Below are positions 36,001 to 46,882 of a stretch of 64,000 nucleotides of DNA, piece by piece (within the stretch, counting starts at the first letter, position 1; each line of letters opens with the position of its first letter). The stretch is taken from the NCBI RefSeq assembly GCF_016808095.1, contig NC_068976.1:3182001-3246000 (forward strand), written 5' to 3'. A program made the position numbers and the translations under genes. The stretch is from Vigna angularis. Lineage: Eukaryota > Streptophyta > Magnoliopsida > Fabales > Fabaceae. The notes beneath the pieces were generated by a model. It saw only the letters and a program-made list of their open reading frames with translations. It did not search any database and was not told the DNA's origin.

Positions 36001-39000
36001 TCATCATGCACTTGAATACTGTGTTAATGTTCCTGGGGTTAATATTTAATTTAATTCCAGGTGCAAATAAAAAGTGGTGTTTCATCTGTGAGTTTGAAAG
36101 TTTGATTTTGAAGTCAAAAGACACAAAATCTCCCATCTCACCTGTGGGCTTACTCTCTCAACTACAGAATATTGGGAGTCAACTTGGTAATGGAAGAGAA
36201 GAAGATGCACATGAGTTTCTAAGGTATTATATTGAATCAGTGTAATTTGATATTTTATAATTCTTGTAATACATTTCACTTCAATTTAATAAGTCGCGTA
36301 ACATTTAACAAGGCTTGCTGTTGAGACAATGCAATCTGTTTGCCTTATGGATTCTGGGGATAAAATATCAGACTCATTAAAAGAGGAAACCAATTTAATG
36401 GGCCTAACTTTTGGAGGATATCTTCAATCAAAGGTAAATCTTTTTTCTATCTGAAAAAATTGCAATTATCTGTAGTTGTTTTTATAACTTCCCCAATTAT
36501 GGGTATAATACAGTGTTGGGTTGTTTTTTAAATACTTAGAGCTATTATTCTTGCCGTCATTTGCTGATGGAAGTAAGATGCGCAATGATGTAAAGCTGAC
36601 AATCTATTGGCAGGTAAAATGCATGAAGTGTGGAGGGAAATCTGAGCGTCAAGAAAGGATGATGGATCTGACTGTTGAGATAGATGGGGAGATAGCAACC
36701 CTGGAGGATGCCCTTCGACAGTTTACAACTGCTGAGACTCTGGATGGGGAAAACAAGTACAACTGTGTCAGGTTGGTTTCAAATATTATCATTGCTTGCT
36801 GTTGCTTTCAATATTATAGAACTCAACAGGCCCAAAGAATATGTTGGTGGTGGATACCATATTGAAGTTAGATGATATTTGCCTCTTTTAGTTTATTATT
36901 TTCATTCAAGAAAAATAGAGGTAGTGGAATGCTTACAATATTATATAACTAAACAACCTCGAAGAGTATGTTAGTGCATACCGTTTTGAAGTTAGGTGAT
37001 ATTTGCCTCTCTTTTAGCTTAATATTTCCATTCGAGAAAAATAGAGGTAGTGGAACTTGAAGTTTTTGTTTTTTGTTTGTACTGATAATAGCAAGGCATT
37101 GTTGTATAAGGTGTGTTGTAAGCACTCATAGTGTATTATCCATTCAAGAAAATTAGAGGTAGTGTAATTTGAATTTTTTTTTTACTGATAATAGCAACGT
37201 ATTGGTGTGTGAGGGTTTTTTGTAACTACTCATTGTGTGAAAACTATGAACATTATCTGCGAAAGAGTTGAGATATTGAGGGATTTTAGGGTTGGTTTGC
37301 ATTAATATTAATCTGGGGTTTTAAGAACAAACTTCTAAATATCTCTCCAGTAAATGTGTGAGCATGACTTTGAATTGGATCTTGCAGTTTATATATTAAA
37401 TTGAAGGAGATAATATTTCATACTTAGGATCTGTAACCTTGAGCAGGGAGCTACAATAGAGGTTTGAAGACATCCCTTGTTTACTAGTTATAAGAGGAGG
37501 GTAACACCTGAAAATTAAACTCATACTTTTCTCAATATTTTAACTCTTTTGGATGAGTTCCTGACTTTGTACTACCTTTTATAAATTACATGGAAGCTAA
37601 TGAAATATGAAAGAGAACATAATTTTTTTAGGAGAATAAGTGAAATTGATTTGTATAACCTCGTATTAGTTTTTGAGAAATCTAGTATCTCTATTAAGGG
37701 CTTCAACATTTTCATTACGTGGTATGTGTTATGCTAAACTTTATGAGATTTAGAAGGGTATGCCTGGTCTTTGTTGGGAAATTTGAATAATGCTAAACAA
37801 TTAAATTAGAAATTCAACCAATTGCCTGTGTTTTCTTTTTGTCATTTATTTGATTAAGTAATTGGTTGAATTTCTAATGAGAACTTACTCACAGTTTTTC
37901 TTTTATTTGTTAATAATTGGTTTCATTTTGTATATAAAAATATTAAAGTAGTGAAATTATTATCTAATGAGATATTATAAAAATTAGGTTGTATTGTTGT
38001 AATTGTTATTATTAAAGTAACTGTATCATATGTCCGTTTGGACTCGTTCCTCTAGGCCGAGCTCTCTAGACTGAGCTTTTCCATGCCAAGCTCTCCAGGT
38101 CGAGCTCTTCCATGCTGAACTCACCAATCCAGGCCGAGCTCCACCTATCGAGCTCTCCTAGGCTGAGTTCCTCTAGGCCGAGCTTTCTAGGCCGGGCTCC
38201 CTTCTAACCGAGCTCTTCAGGCTGAGCTCCTCCAAGCCGAGCTCTCCTAGGTCGAGCTCCTCAAGGCTGAGCTCCTCCAAGCCAAGCTCCCCTAGGTTGA
38301 GCTCACCTAGGCTAAGCTCACCTAGGCTAAGCTCACCTAGGCCAAATTCCTCCAAGCCCAGCTATCCAGGTTGAGCTCCTCTAGTCGAGCTCTCGAGGCT
38401 GAGATATCCAGGCCGAGCTCTCCATGAAGGCTGAGCTCTCCATCAAGGCCGAGCTCTTCATAAAGGCTGAGCTTTCCTTCAAGGTTGAGCTCTCCATCAA
38501 GGCCGTGCTCTTCCTCCAGGCCGAGCTCCTCGAGGTTTGGTAATGTACTCAAACCTCACATGACTGCATACGCTCACAGAATGAAACAACTCTGCTTTTT
38601 TCAGTCTACCTGTCTAATGAAATGAAAATCTTGTTTTATTTTATGGTCACCACCATGTTCAGGATTCATTGCCCAAAAGAGCATTGCTTTCTTGTTTATC
38701 TTCTTTTCCCTCTAGTGTTCTGTTGGCCAAAAATTGTCACGCTGTTTGTTCTGTTGTTTTTTTTAAAACTTCATGTGTTAAGTGAGGTCATCTTTGTCAC
38801 ACTGTTTGTAGTACATTATTGTTTGAGTTTTATATCTTTTCCTTTCTAAGCTTTTGTAACTAAAATAGTTTCCTTTTCTATGTTAAACAGGTGTAAGTCT
38901 TACGAGAACGCCAAGAAGAGGATGACAGTTTTGGAGGCACCTAATGTTCTTACAATTGCATTAAAGAGATTTAAGGTATTTTTGTGTTAAATTTAAGTTG

Positions 39001-40260
39001 AAGGTTTTGCCACCTGTCTTGTATGAAGATTATATTTGCTGTTTTGCAGTCAGGAAAATTTGGGAAGCTCAATAAACCTATCCAGTTTCCTGAAATACTT
39101 GACTTGGCACCTTTTATAAGTGGGACTAGTGATTTGGCTATATACAGGCTATATGGGGTAGTTGTTCACCTGGATACTATGAATACTACTTTTTCGGGTC
39201 ACTATGTATGCTATGTGAAGAATTTTCAAAGCAGGTGGTTCAAGGTCGATGATAGCGTGGTATGTCAAGTTTCCATTTATTTGAATTTCTGAGAGCATAT
39301 TTGTATGGTTCTTATATATATTGTGGATTTATGCTTTCCCTTACCCATTGGTTATCATAAGCTGAAATTGCCATCTGTAGTTTGTTATAAGCAATATTTG
39401 AATAAAGTTTGAAGTACATAATCTTAGTGTATTTATATGATCTGTTTAAAAACAACACATTATCCGTGATTCTATTATTTATATTGAAAACAAATTTGTG
39501 TCAAAAATACAATTGTATTGCTTATTTTGAAAACTAATCTTGTACTTGCATTGTGTTTGTGGATTTAAGATACAGAGTCTATTTTTGATCTATTTTCCAC
39601 TGCAGATGTAGCTTAGAACTCATTTAATCATCAAATCATACTTGTCTTGTAGGTGACATCTGTTGAATTGGAAAGCGTCTTGGCAAAAGGAGCATACATG
39701 CTTTTCTATGCAAGGTAACCCTTCTGATTATGGATTTATTTTTTGGTTGATATCTTATTGGTCACCGTCTTAGATTTCTTTTAATTATATCATATTTCAT
39801 GCTTCCCTGACTCTCTGAACCTCCTGGTAGGTGCTCACCTAGGGCCCCTAGATTAATCAGGAACAGTATAGTATCTTCAGATTTAAAATGGAAACTCAAT
39901 GGAAAAACTGCCGTAGTGAAGGGACGACTATCTACTGTTTCTGGTGCTGGAGTTAATTTGACTTCTGTAGATGGTTCACCTTCCTTTGATGCTATCTATT
40001 CAAAGTTTCTCCGCCAGAGAAGGATTTTGGAAGAAGATTCATCAAGTGATAATTCATCCCTTATAAGCAGCAATTCTGACGAAGGTTCTTGCAGTACAGA
40101 TAGCACGAGTGATTCAACCAGTACGGATGACTTTGCTGATTATATTTTTGGTGATTTGGGACGCGGCTCAGGCGGCACGTTTAGAAATTCAGACTCAAAG
40201 ATTTCCCCTTCATTGTCGTCTTCTCCCCACTCTAGATATTTTCCCTCTTGTGATATTTGA
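33085..40260 (+). CDS. UBP16: Ubiquitin-specific protease, UBP16-like (MYND finger plus USP domain), 11 exons
   Basis: Exons: 33085-33374, 34371-35499, 35580-35668, 35884-35969, 36061-36223, 36313-36433, 36614-36771, 38891-38975, 39050-39259, 39653-39714, 39831-40260. All introns are GT-AG, and the sum is 2823 nt (940 residues). Residues 11-29 form a hydrophobic membrane segment. Residues 77-114 are a complete MYND zinc finger (C77, C80, C88, C91, C97, C101, H110, C114). Residues 115-470 are a Ser-rich linker. The USP domain follows: Cys box NCGNSCYANAVLQ with nucleophile C504, QNIGSQLGNGREEDAHEFLR, zinc pairs CMKC and CVRC, and His box FSGHYVCYVK with H758. The C-terminal 140 residues are acidic and Ser-rich. 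The enzyme removes ubiquitin from proteins. The N-terminus (IDLGFRSLVLVV) and RCARCKAVHYCSGKC fit Arabidopsis UBP16, linked to salt tolerance, better than UBP15. All catalytic residues are present. Confidence 0.95.
33375..34370 (+). other. Intron 1 of the UBP16-like gene
   Basis: A 996-bp GT-AG intron splits the codon of MYND Cys97 (TG|T). It contains only AT-rich sequence and poly-T tracts. I see nothing else in it. Confidence 0.9.
36772..38890 (+). other. Intron 7 of the UBP16-like gene (2.1 kb) with two repeat arrays
   Basis: Largest intron, between the codons of the zinc-ribbon region (CVR|C). It holds three diverged tandem copies of a roughly 110-bp AT-rich unit (36829-37200; core GAAAAATAGAGGTAGTGGAA) and a GAGCTC minisatellite (38045-38540). 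No transposon ends were recognised. Confidence 0.85.
38045..38540. repeat. GAGCTC minisatellite in intron 7, unit about 15-16 bp
   Basis: AGGC(C/T)GAGCTC(C/T)(T/C)C is repeated some thirty times with variants, flanked by GTTTGGACTCGTTCC on the left and CGAGGTTTGGTAATG on the right. It is strikingly GC-rich within an AT-rich intron. Much of it keeps a 15-nt period, so the minus strand stays open over two frames (38173-38355 and 38337-38552) and would encode degenerate LGELGLEEL-type pentapeptide repeats. I treat these frames as by-products of the repeat. Confidence 0.9.
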
Positions 40261-40600
40261 CCCACATGATTCAGTTTTGCTGCATTCAACTGGGTTCCAA
40301 CCACCTCCCCCAAGTTCAAAGGTGGAGATAGATGGTGTTTTGTACAGGAACAGGCTTGGTAGATAGTTAAAGGAATGGTGGAGGTGTTTGCCCTTTTTGA
40401 TCCTGACAATAGAGCATAGGAATAGGAAGTTAGATACAAGTGGTAGGACTAGCGTTAGTTTTAGGGATACTGACTCTGTACAGGGAGCAGGATAGAAATT
40501 GTGGTGTATCATGCTTGTATAAAGTCAAGTTATACAAAGGTTGGGATGCCCTGAACCGTAACCGTAAATAATAATATATTTGTAGGTTAGGCTGCTCTCA
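40261..40600 (+). other. 3' UTR of the UBP16-like gene
   Basis: Follows the TGA at 40258-40260. AATAATAATATATT near 40567 is a plausible plant polyadenylation region. Frames antisense to this stretch are shadows. Confidence 0.5.
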
Positions 40601-41740
40601 TTCTCACCAAGTCCCAAATCATTTAATTGTTTCTACACATAATGATTACTGTCATATTTTTCTATTTCTTCTGTAAATCAAAAACATTTGAGATATTCAG
40701 TAACAAACGATATACTGCTTATGTTTCTTTGCCCAAAAGCAAATAGGGCGATACTGTCTCAATATTTTATTTTAAATCTTGAATGTGATTGGAACGTGAC
40801 TTTAAAAAAAGAAAAATCCTAATATTGATTATACTTTTAGAACTTGTACTACCAACCAAACAAGCTCTATAATGTGCTTAAAAATCTAATTCTTAATTAA
40901 GAATTAATGCTATTTGAAGAGATTAAAAGAATTAGCTTAGTTATAAAACATAGTTACTTTTTGGTTGATTGAACAAGACTAAATACTCAAACTTGTATTT
41001 AAAGAAAACGTAGATGCAGTACGTTCTATAATTATTTTGCGAGTTAACTAATAAGCTCTTTACCTAGTTTAAAAAGCTCGGATGTATGTTATGGAATGTG
41101 TTTTTCTTAAAGAATGCTAAGAAAAGTTGGACGGAGGGTCTATTATAGTTCAAATATATTTCATTTTGTAAGATCAGCTTTGATGTTTAACAAAGTTGAA
41201 TTAATCTGTAAATTCTTGGTGTTATAGAACTTTTATATAGGTTATTATAATTCAAAAGTTCTTTAAATTATAATATGTAAGTAGTTAAACAAAACATAGG
41301 TGAGATTTTTTCATGTGATTTCAAGTATCTACTGGTTTGAGGTTTTTTCTTGTCTTGGGCTGGGATGCTCCAATCTGATAAGTTTCGTACATTTTTGGGA
41401 TGCACTTTTGGACTGTTATTTTTTATTTGAGAGATAAATTTGAGAGAGATAAGTTTCCCTTCACCACCCTAACTGCTACCTACAGCTCTTCAAAAATTTT
41501 TTAATTATAAAATTACCTTTTTTAGTTTAACCATTTATCTTTTTACTTTCATATGAGAACCCTAATTCACTACCTCTTATTTTTCCTCACAGCCACCCAG
41601 ACCCATCCCCCCAACTCTCACTCTCTTTCTTTCTCTCCATCTCCATATCCGTTTATTCCCCTGCATTCTCTATATCCGTGTGGAATTCATTACTTTTTTC
41701 TTCTTCATTTTGATCTCTTTGGTTGTGTTGGTGGTGCGGT
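40601..41740. other. Intergenic AT-rich DNA
   Basis: No gene supported. A pyrimidine-rich frame (41553-41834; ATG at 41553) encodes a low-complexity peptide and lacks homology I recognise. Confidence 0.6.
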
Positions 41741-41780
41741 GGTGTTGCGGTGGTGTTGCGGTGGTAGTGCGGTGGTGGTG
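41725..41780. repeat. GTGGTGTTGCGG minisatellite
   Basis: About four to five copies of a 12-15-bp GTGGTG(T/C)(T/G)GCGG unit just before a perfect short hairpin. Confidence 0.8.
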
Positions 41781-41791
41781 CTTTGTCCTTT

Positions 41792-41835
41792 AACGGATGT
41801 CAATATCTGTCCACAGATGTTGACATCCGTTTAAG
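41792..41835. repeat. Short perfect inverted repeat
   Basis: AACGGATGTCAATATCTGT and ACAGATGTTGACATCCGTT face each other across 2 nt, with one mismatched pair. It may be the centre of a foldback element or a transposon terminal relic. Confidence 0.75.
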
Positions 41836-41860
41836 AATACAACACATATTCACATATGTT

Positions 41861-42440
41861 ACGGTGTTCTTATATATTCAAACTTTGCACATATCTCTCA
41901 CCATTATACCTTCTTGCACCAAGCTTCCTCTAATCAATAGTAATGGAGCACCTTCTTGCACTACTACGAAATGAAACTTTGTTATCTCTAACCAAACACA
42001 CCACAATAATCCCATACTACACCACCACACTTTCAGCAAACAAAAATAACAATAAGGGAGAAGAAGATTGAGAAGAATTTCATTCAAGCGGAAGCGGAAG
42101 TGGTGGACTGTTGTGGAGGTACATTCATATAAATTAGTGAAGTGGTTGGTTGTTGGTAAAAAAATAAAACCAAAAATTAAATATTACAGAAGGGTAAAAA
42201 AGGAATGAGAATGTGCAGGGAGCTGTGTGTGGTGGTGGAGGGAGTAACTCTCGTGATTGAATGAATGAATTTAAGTGAATTTTGTGATAAAATATTTTTT
42301 TAATGGATTTAGAGATAAAAGTTAATGGATATAGAAGTAAAGTATTTTTTTAAGGGATTTAGAGATAAAAGTTAATAAATTTAGAAGTAAAGTTTATGAA
42401 AGTTTGAGTGATTTGATTGATATAATAGATATATTTTTTA
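41861..42440. other. Intergenic DNA without recognised features
   Basis: Contains a short direct repeat (TTTTTTTAA(T/G)GGATTTAGAGATAAAAGTTAAT, twice near 42295 and 42345). No gene seen. Confidence 0.6.
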
Positions 42441-42615
42441 GAGTTAAATATGTTTTTAGTCCCTCAACTATCAAGCGATTTTAGTTTTAGTCCCTTTTTC
42501 AAACTTTGATATACTTTGATCTTTATCCTTAAGGAAACTATAACTTTTCATCCTCCAAAACAGACGCTTTAGAATCAGGCTGAGCTAGCTAACGATGTGC
42601 CACATCATTTTTTCT
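42441..42615. mobile_element. One-armed fragment of a Mutator-like foldback MITE
   Basis: TTAAATATGTTTTTAGTCCC, TTAGTCCCTTTTTC and GATGTGCCACATCAT follow the same order of phrases as the MITE at 16781-17148 (TTTAGTCCCTC..., GATGTGACACA). Only one arm is present and no target duplication is visible. Confidence 0.45.
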
Positions 42616-42919
42616 TTTTCTGACACTGAGTCAATCTTTCAATGCTTCTCTCCCTTCCTCTTCCTCTGTCTCCTTCCTTTAATCTTCACTAGCTTCTCTC
42701 CCTCCTTCTTCCACTCTTTTTGTTCGTCAAAACCCCTATTGACGTTACAATCGCACACCTCCTATCCTGCCTTATCCACAATGCTTACGCAAGCAAACAA
42801 AACTCAACAATTTTCTTTTTTCTTTTTTTTTTCCAAAAGCAAGCTAACCTTTATAAAAGCACTTGGAAGAATCTGATTCCACCTTTGAGTTTGATGAATC
42901 TGATCTTTAGAACTCTGTA
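42616..42919. other. Pyrimidine-rich intergenic stretch
   Basis: CT-rich with a poly-T tract near 42815. Frames here are compositional. No gene supported. Confidence 0.55.
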
Positions 42920-44245
42920 AACTATTAACACTCCAGCAAGTGTACCGAATCGTATCAAGTAATAATAAATGGTAAGACCAAGTATCGTTTCCCAAGAGAC
43001 TCACGACCTAGACATTCATGTGGGTTCTTGATTAATTAAGACTTGTAAACAATATCATGGTGTTTATAATGCAGAAAATAAATATGAATGCAAGTGTTGA
43101 TCAATTCACATGAAGAATGCACAGGTGATTGGTGTATAAAATATGGAATGATTATGTTGTTGGGGTTTCCGACTTATCCTATCCACTCTCATGTATTTAT
43201 GAATTCATCTTCTTCATTATTGTTAATGCCACTTTCTAATTTACCTTAAACCCGATGTCTAGGTGAAGAAAACCTACTCTTAATTACTAGATCACAATGT
43301 CTTGTATCCTCAACAATTAATTATGCATTACATTCGCATAGAAGCTTAAAGGCAACCAACTCCTATCCCTATGTCTAGGTAATATTGCTTTTGGGAGAAT
43401 TTCCCTAGTTCTAGATTTCCCCATATGTTTCCATATCGACAACATTAGTAATCATGTAATTGAATGAGTTAAACAAAGCATGCATAGAGCATAGAGGAAA
43501 AACCCTAACAATTAATGAAGTAAATCATTTATAATATAAATCAATTCAATACATGAGAGTTTCAAAGGATTTCATCGTTTCCCCAACAACAATGGAGGTT
43601 TAGTTCACCATAGACATGGTGAAACTAGATGGAAATATGGAAAAGAATGAAAGATAAAACCTTAAAAGTTGAAGATCGGAGCTTCCACATCCAAAATCTG
43701 CCTCCGAGAGATGAAAGGAGTGTTTCTGCGCCTCTTTTTGTTAAAAGATGTGAACCCTAGGTTGTCCAAAACCTTAAATAGTTCATAAAACAGGTCCAAG
43801 CCCACGTCGTCGGCGCTCAGCGCCCCAAAAGGGCACCCAGCGGTGGTTGCGGCACTAAACTGATGCTCAACGGTGGCGCTTAGGCGTGAGACAGTAGTTG
43901 CAGCACTAAACTGACGCTCAGCGGTGGCACTCAGGCGTGAGACAGTAGAACTTGGCGCTCAGCGCCCCAAAATGATGCTTAGCGCTATCTGCGATTCTTC
44001 TATGTGCTACTTTTCCAGCCGTTCCTGACTCCAACTCCTTGCTACTTCAAATTCTTCATCCAATTCATCTTAATTCCTGTCAAAACAAGGAAAACCAGAC
44101 ATTAAACCAATAATACCACCTTCAACTCTCTTATTCTCACAACTTAAGCAAAAACATGATTTCAAGCTAGTTTCTAAGTCATAAAGGGTGTTTTTAATAT
44201 CAAAATTAAGTATAAAAATAACGGTATTTCAATCGTTATCATAAA
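42920..44245. mobile_element. Gypsy-type LTR remnant with GGCGCTCAGCGCC blocks
   Basis: It begins AACACTCCAGCAAGTGTACC, then GAATCGTATCAAGTAATAATAAATGG, and CGTTTCCCAAGAGACTCAC, phrases I associate with widespread legume LTRs. It ends near CAATCGTTATCATAAACGC. It is non-coding, with a GC-rich core at 43805-43990 holding GGCGCTCAGCGCC twice and several CAGCGGTGGC-like variants. Partner LTR and duplication not found. Confidence 0.5.
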
Positions 44246-44757
44246 CGCTAACTCTTCAAAATTCTACAAATTTGTACGCTCCTTGATGCTTTGGGATTAC
44301 TGCTGGTGAACGTGCCAGACTGGTTGAAGATTCTCGGCAACGAGTACGGACAAAACCGGTGGAGGAACTATATCTTTTGTGGACGTGAATAATTATTTTG
44401 TTATTTCGTACTGGTAGAGACACCGTATTGGGGCTGATGTAAATTATGATTCTTATCCAATCCAGAGATAGTTAGTTTGGAGGCAAGTGCATGGTGGAGA
44501 AACGCTCAATATGTCTATATATTCTTCCTAGTATAGGATTAAAGAATGCATGGAACCATAAAAAGCACATTAAACTTACATCAGACATATCCACATTGAA
44601 ATGGAAAAAAAATAATGTAATCAGACTAACAAAAAGGAGTAATCAAACTGATAATCATTTGATTCGAGAATATCTTTGTCTTTGTTCATCCACTTCATTC
44701 ATCCAATCATAGAGCCGTAAAAGTCCCTTGTACCAATAATATGTAGTAGTAACAAGA
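44246..44757. other. Intergenic DNA, no supported gene
   Basis: Short frames on both strands without recognisable similarity. Confidence 0.5.
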
Positions 44758-45153
44758 ATGATCAATATAAAGACAAACAGAAGAAATCGCTTCGCTCCGG
44801 AAATTATTTTCTGTTCAATGATTCTCAAGTGGGTCAGCAAAGAAAAAGACAAATGGAACTTAAATATGGCTCAATTGTTAAGAAAAGTAACATTGCCTGA
44901 AGTTTTGATGTTTCCTTGGATTCAAGAACCCGTTCTCTCCTTTTTCTTCGCTGTCGAACTGATTTTTTTGCATCTTGATCTTGTACCTTCAATAATTACT
45001 AAAGTATTAGACATTGCCACGACACATCTCAATAAAAGCATGCCTCCTCAATTTATTGAAAACAAAGAAAATAAAAAAAATTTAGAAATTAGAGTAGATG
45101 GTTTATGCACTGATAGTGTGAAGTATCATCAAACCAGAAATAGACGTAAATGA
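44758..45153 (+). CDS. Unidentified reading frame, 131 codons
   Basis: ATG at 44758, stop at 45151. The product is basic at both ends with a hydrophobic middle (EPVLSFFFAVELIFLHLDLV, about residues 60-80). I recognise no family. The minus strand over 44655-44852 is also open and would encode a hydrophobic helix (RFLLFVFILIILVTTTYYWY) but lacks an ATG. It could be a remnant of either strand or chance; coding status is unproven. Confidence 0.15.
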   Translation: MINIKTNRRNRFAPEIIFCSMILKWVSKEKDKWNLNMAQLLRKVTLPEVLMFPWIQEPVLSFFFAVELIFLHLDLVPSIITKVLDIATTHLNKSMPPQFIENKENKKNLEIRVDGLCTDSVKYHQTRNRRK

Positions 45154-45860
45154 TATGTTTATTACCTTTTATATTGTATTGGTTGAAATTTTAATTTTAG
45201 AACCTTTGATTTCTTATGTATGCATCTGTGTAGGGGTATTGTCAATGTATAAAATGATGCTAACATTCTCACAATGTAACGAGCGTATAATATTTATAGG
45301 TATTAATAATTTGTTTCAGCAAAATAAACGTGTATGGTAGAAAAACATGAAGAATTTCACTCTTTCGTTATCCTTTTTTCCATCTCTCTCTTAAAGGAGT
45401 AAGTATCATATTTGTAATTTGATGAAACAACAGAGTATATTTTGCCGATGCTAAAATATGGCTTCATACTATTACTAGGGAATGGGGAATCAAACGTGCC
45501 TTTCTCCACCATACAATCTACCCTCCACTTAAATTAACTGCTCATCTATATATTCTTAATATAAACCTCTCTTTAGTTTCATTCTTCAATACGACTGTCA
45601 TAGGAAGCTTGGTTTTGGTCGCGTCTTGCAATTCTCGCAATTTCTCACCATCTTTTGCATCGCTTGTGACTTAACAAAATCAATACTATATACTAATAGA
45701 GCTTAATGAACATTAGAAATTCATTAATAGTGCTTGATGAAATATTCTTACATACTGTACCTCTGCACTATAATGATACCAAAACAAAAGTTGAACATGT
45801 CATTTCTTTAACATGACTGCTGTATCATGAAAAGATTTCTTTAACAACGTTTATTTGCCA
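45154..45860. other. Intergenic DNA
   Basis: AT-rich, no recognised gene or transposon end. Confidence 0.55.
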
Positions 45861-45959
45861 ACGATTTGACAATGCCACGTGGCGGTTGTTGATTGGCTGA
45901 ATTTGAAAAAAAATGGATATACAATTGATCAGGCGAGGGTATTATCGGAAGGGAAAAAT

Positions 45960-46110
45960 ATGAAATTTCGTTTCGCGCTTTCCCTATTCTTCTTTCGTTT
46001 GCAGTTATGCTTTCTCATCTCTCGCATTCTCTCATCTCTCTCGTTCTCTCATCTCTCTGGGTTCTCTCATCTCTCTCGTGTTCAAACCCTACAGCCTCAC
46101 CTTCTACTAG
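45960..46110 (+). repeat. CT-rich TCTCTCATCTCTC repeats, possible leader of the Ulp1-like gene
   Basis: CTCTCATCTCTC(T/G)CGTT recurs about four times. It lies 310 bp before the Ulp1-like start and resembles a plant 5' UTR/core-promoter pyrimidine patch. Confidence 0.5.
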
Positions 46111-46422
46111 ACCGTTGGTATTGTGCCTTCTCGCTGTTTTGGACGTCCGTCTTGTGCAACATTGAGGTTGTCTTCGACGTCCCTGTCCAACATTGGTATT
46201 GTGCCTTCTCGTTGTCGTGGTGTTTTTTGGTAAGTAGAACTACGCGAACCCTAACCATCTTCTCGACCATTGTTGTTTTGTTTATCTTATAATTACAGGT
46301 CTAATGGCAGCCCAAAAAGGAAATATGAAATGTAATTTTTTTTATAGATGATGTGTTATCCTCTGAATTTTAGTTAATAATAATGTTTTGTTAATTTTGT
46401 GTAGTGGCGCCTTCGTATCTCG

Positions 46423-46809
46423 ATGGATTCATCCACCATTGTTGAAATGAATCGCTTACTAGGAAACAGTCATGTAGAGCGCATTAGGATGACTCCATTT
46501 AGGTGGTGTTTGCATATTATGAGCCCTTTAGAGGTCAATTTGAAATTATTGAAGGTGATGATGGTCTGTCGCTGGGCTGGGCAGAATGTTAGTTTTAGAG
46601 TTAGTCAATAATTGGTCTCATTTACTGTTTTTTATGTGTTCATGAGCACAGGTTTATAAATAGGTGGTTTAGACATCCCTTTTGATGAATCAGTAGTTGG
46701 ATTGGTTGGTCAAATGTTTAATCCAAAAACCACTACTTTGAAGGAGCGAATTGACATGTTTAATGTGATTTTCCAGGATCAAAACATTGAGGTTGATGTA
46801 GTATGTAGG

Positions 46810-46882
<73 letters not shown>

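Noticed and set aside
38173..38552. Leu-Gly-Glu-Leu-rich minus-strand proteins
   Set aside because: They arise from the 15-nt period of an intronic minisatellite, with no independent gene signals.
40109..40512. Frames overlapping UBP16 exon 11 and its 3' UTR on both strands
   Set aside because: Shadows of the last exon; no start context, splice logic or homology.
41553..41834. Secreted-peptide gene candidate
   Set aside because: The product is low-complexity Pro/Ser/His then Val/Gly from a minisatellite; no promoter or homology support.
44655..45153. Plastid DNA insertion (ycf1/ycf2/cemA-like)
   Set aside because: The composition looked plastid-like, but I could not match either strand to a plastid gene I know.
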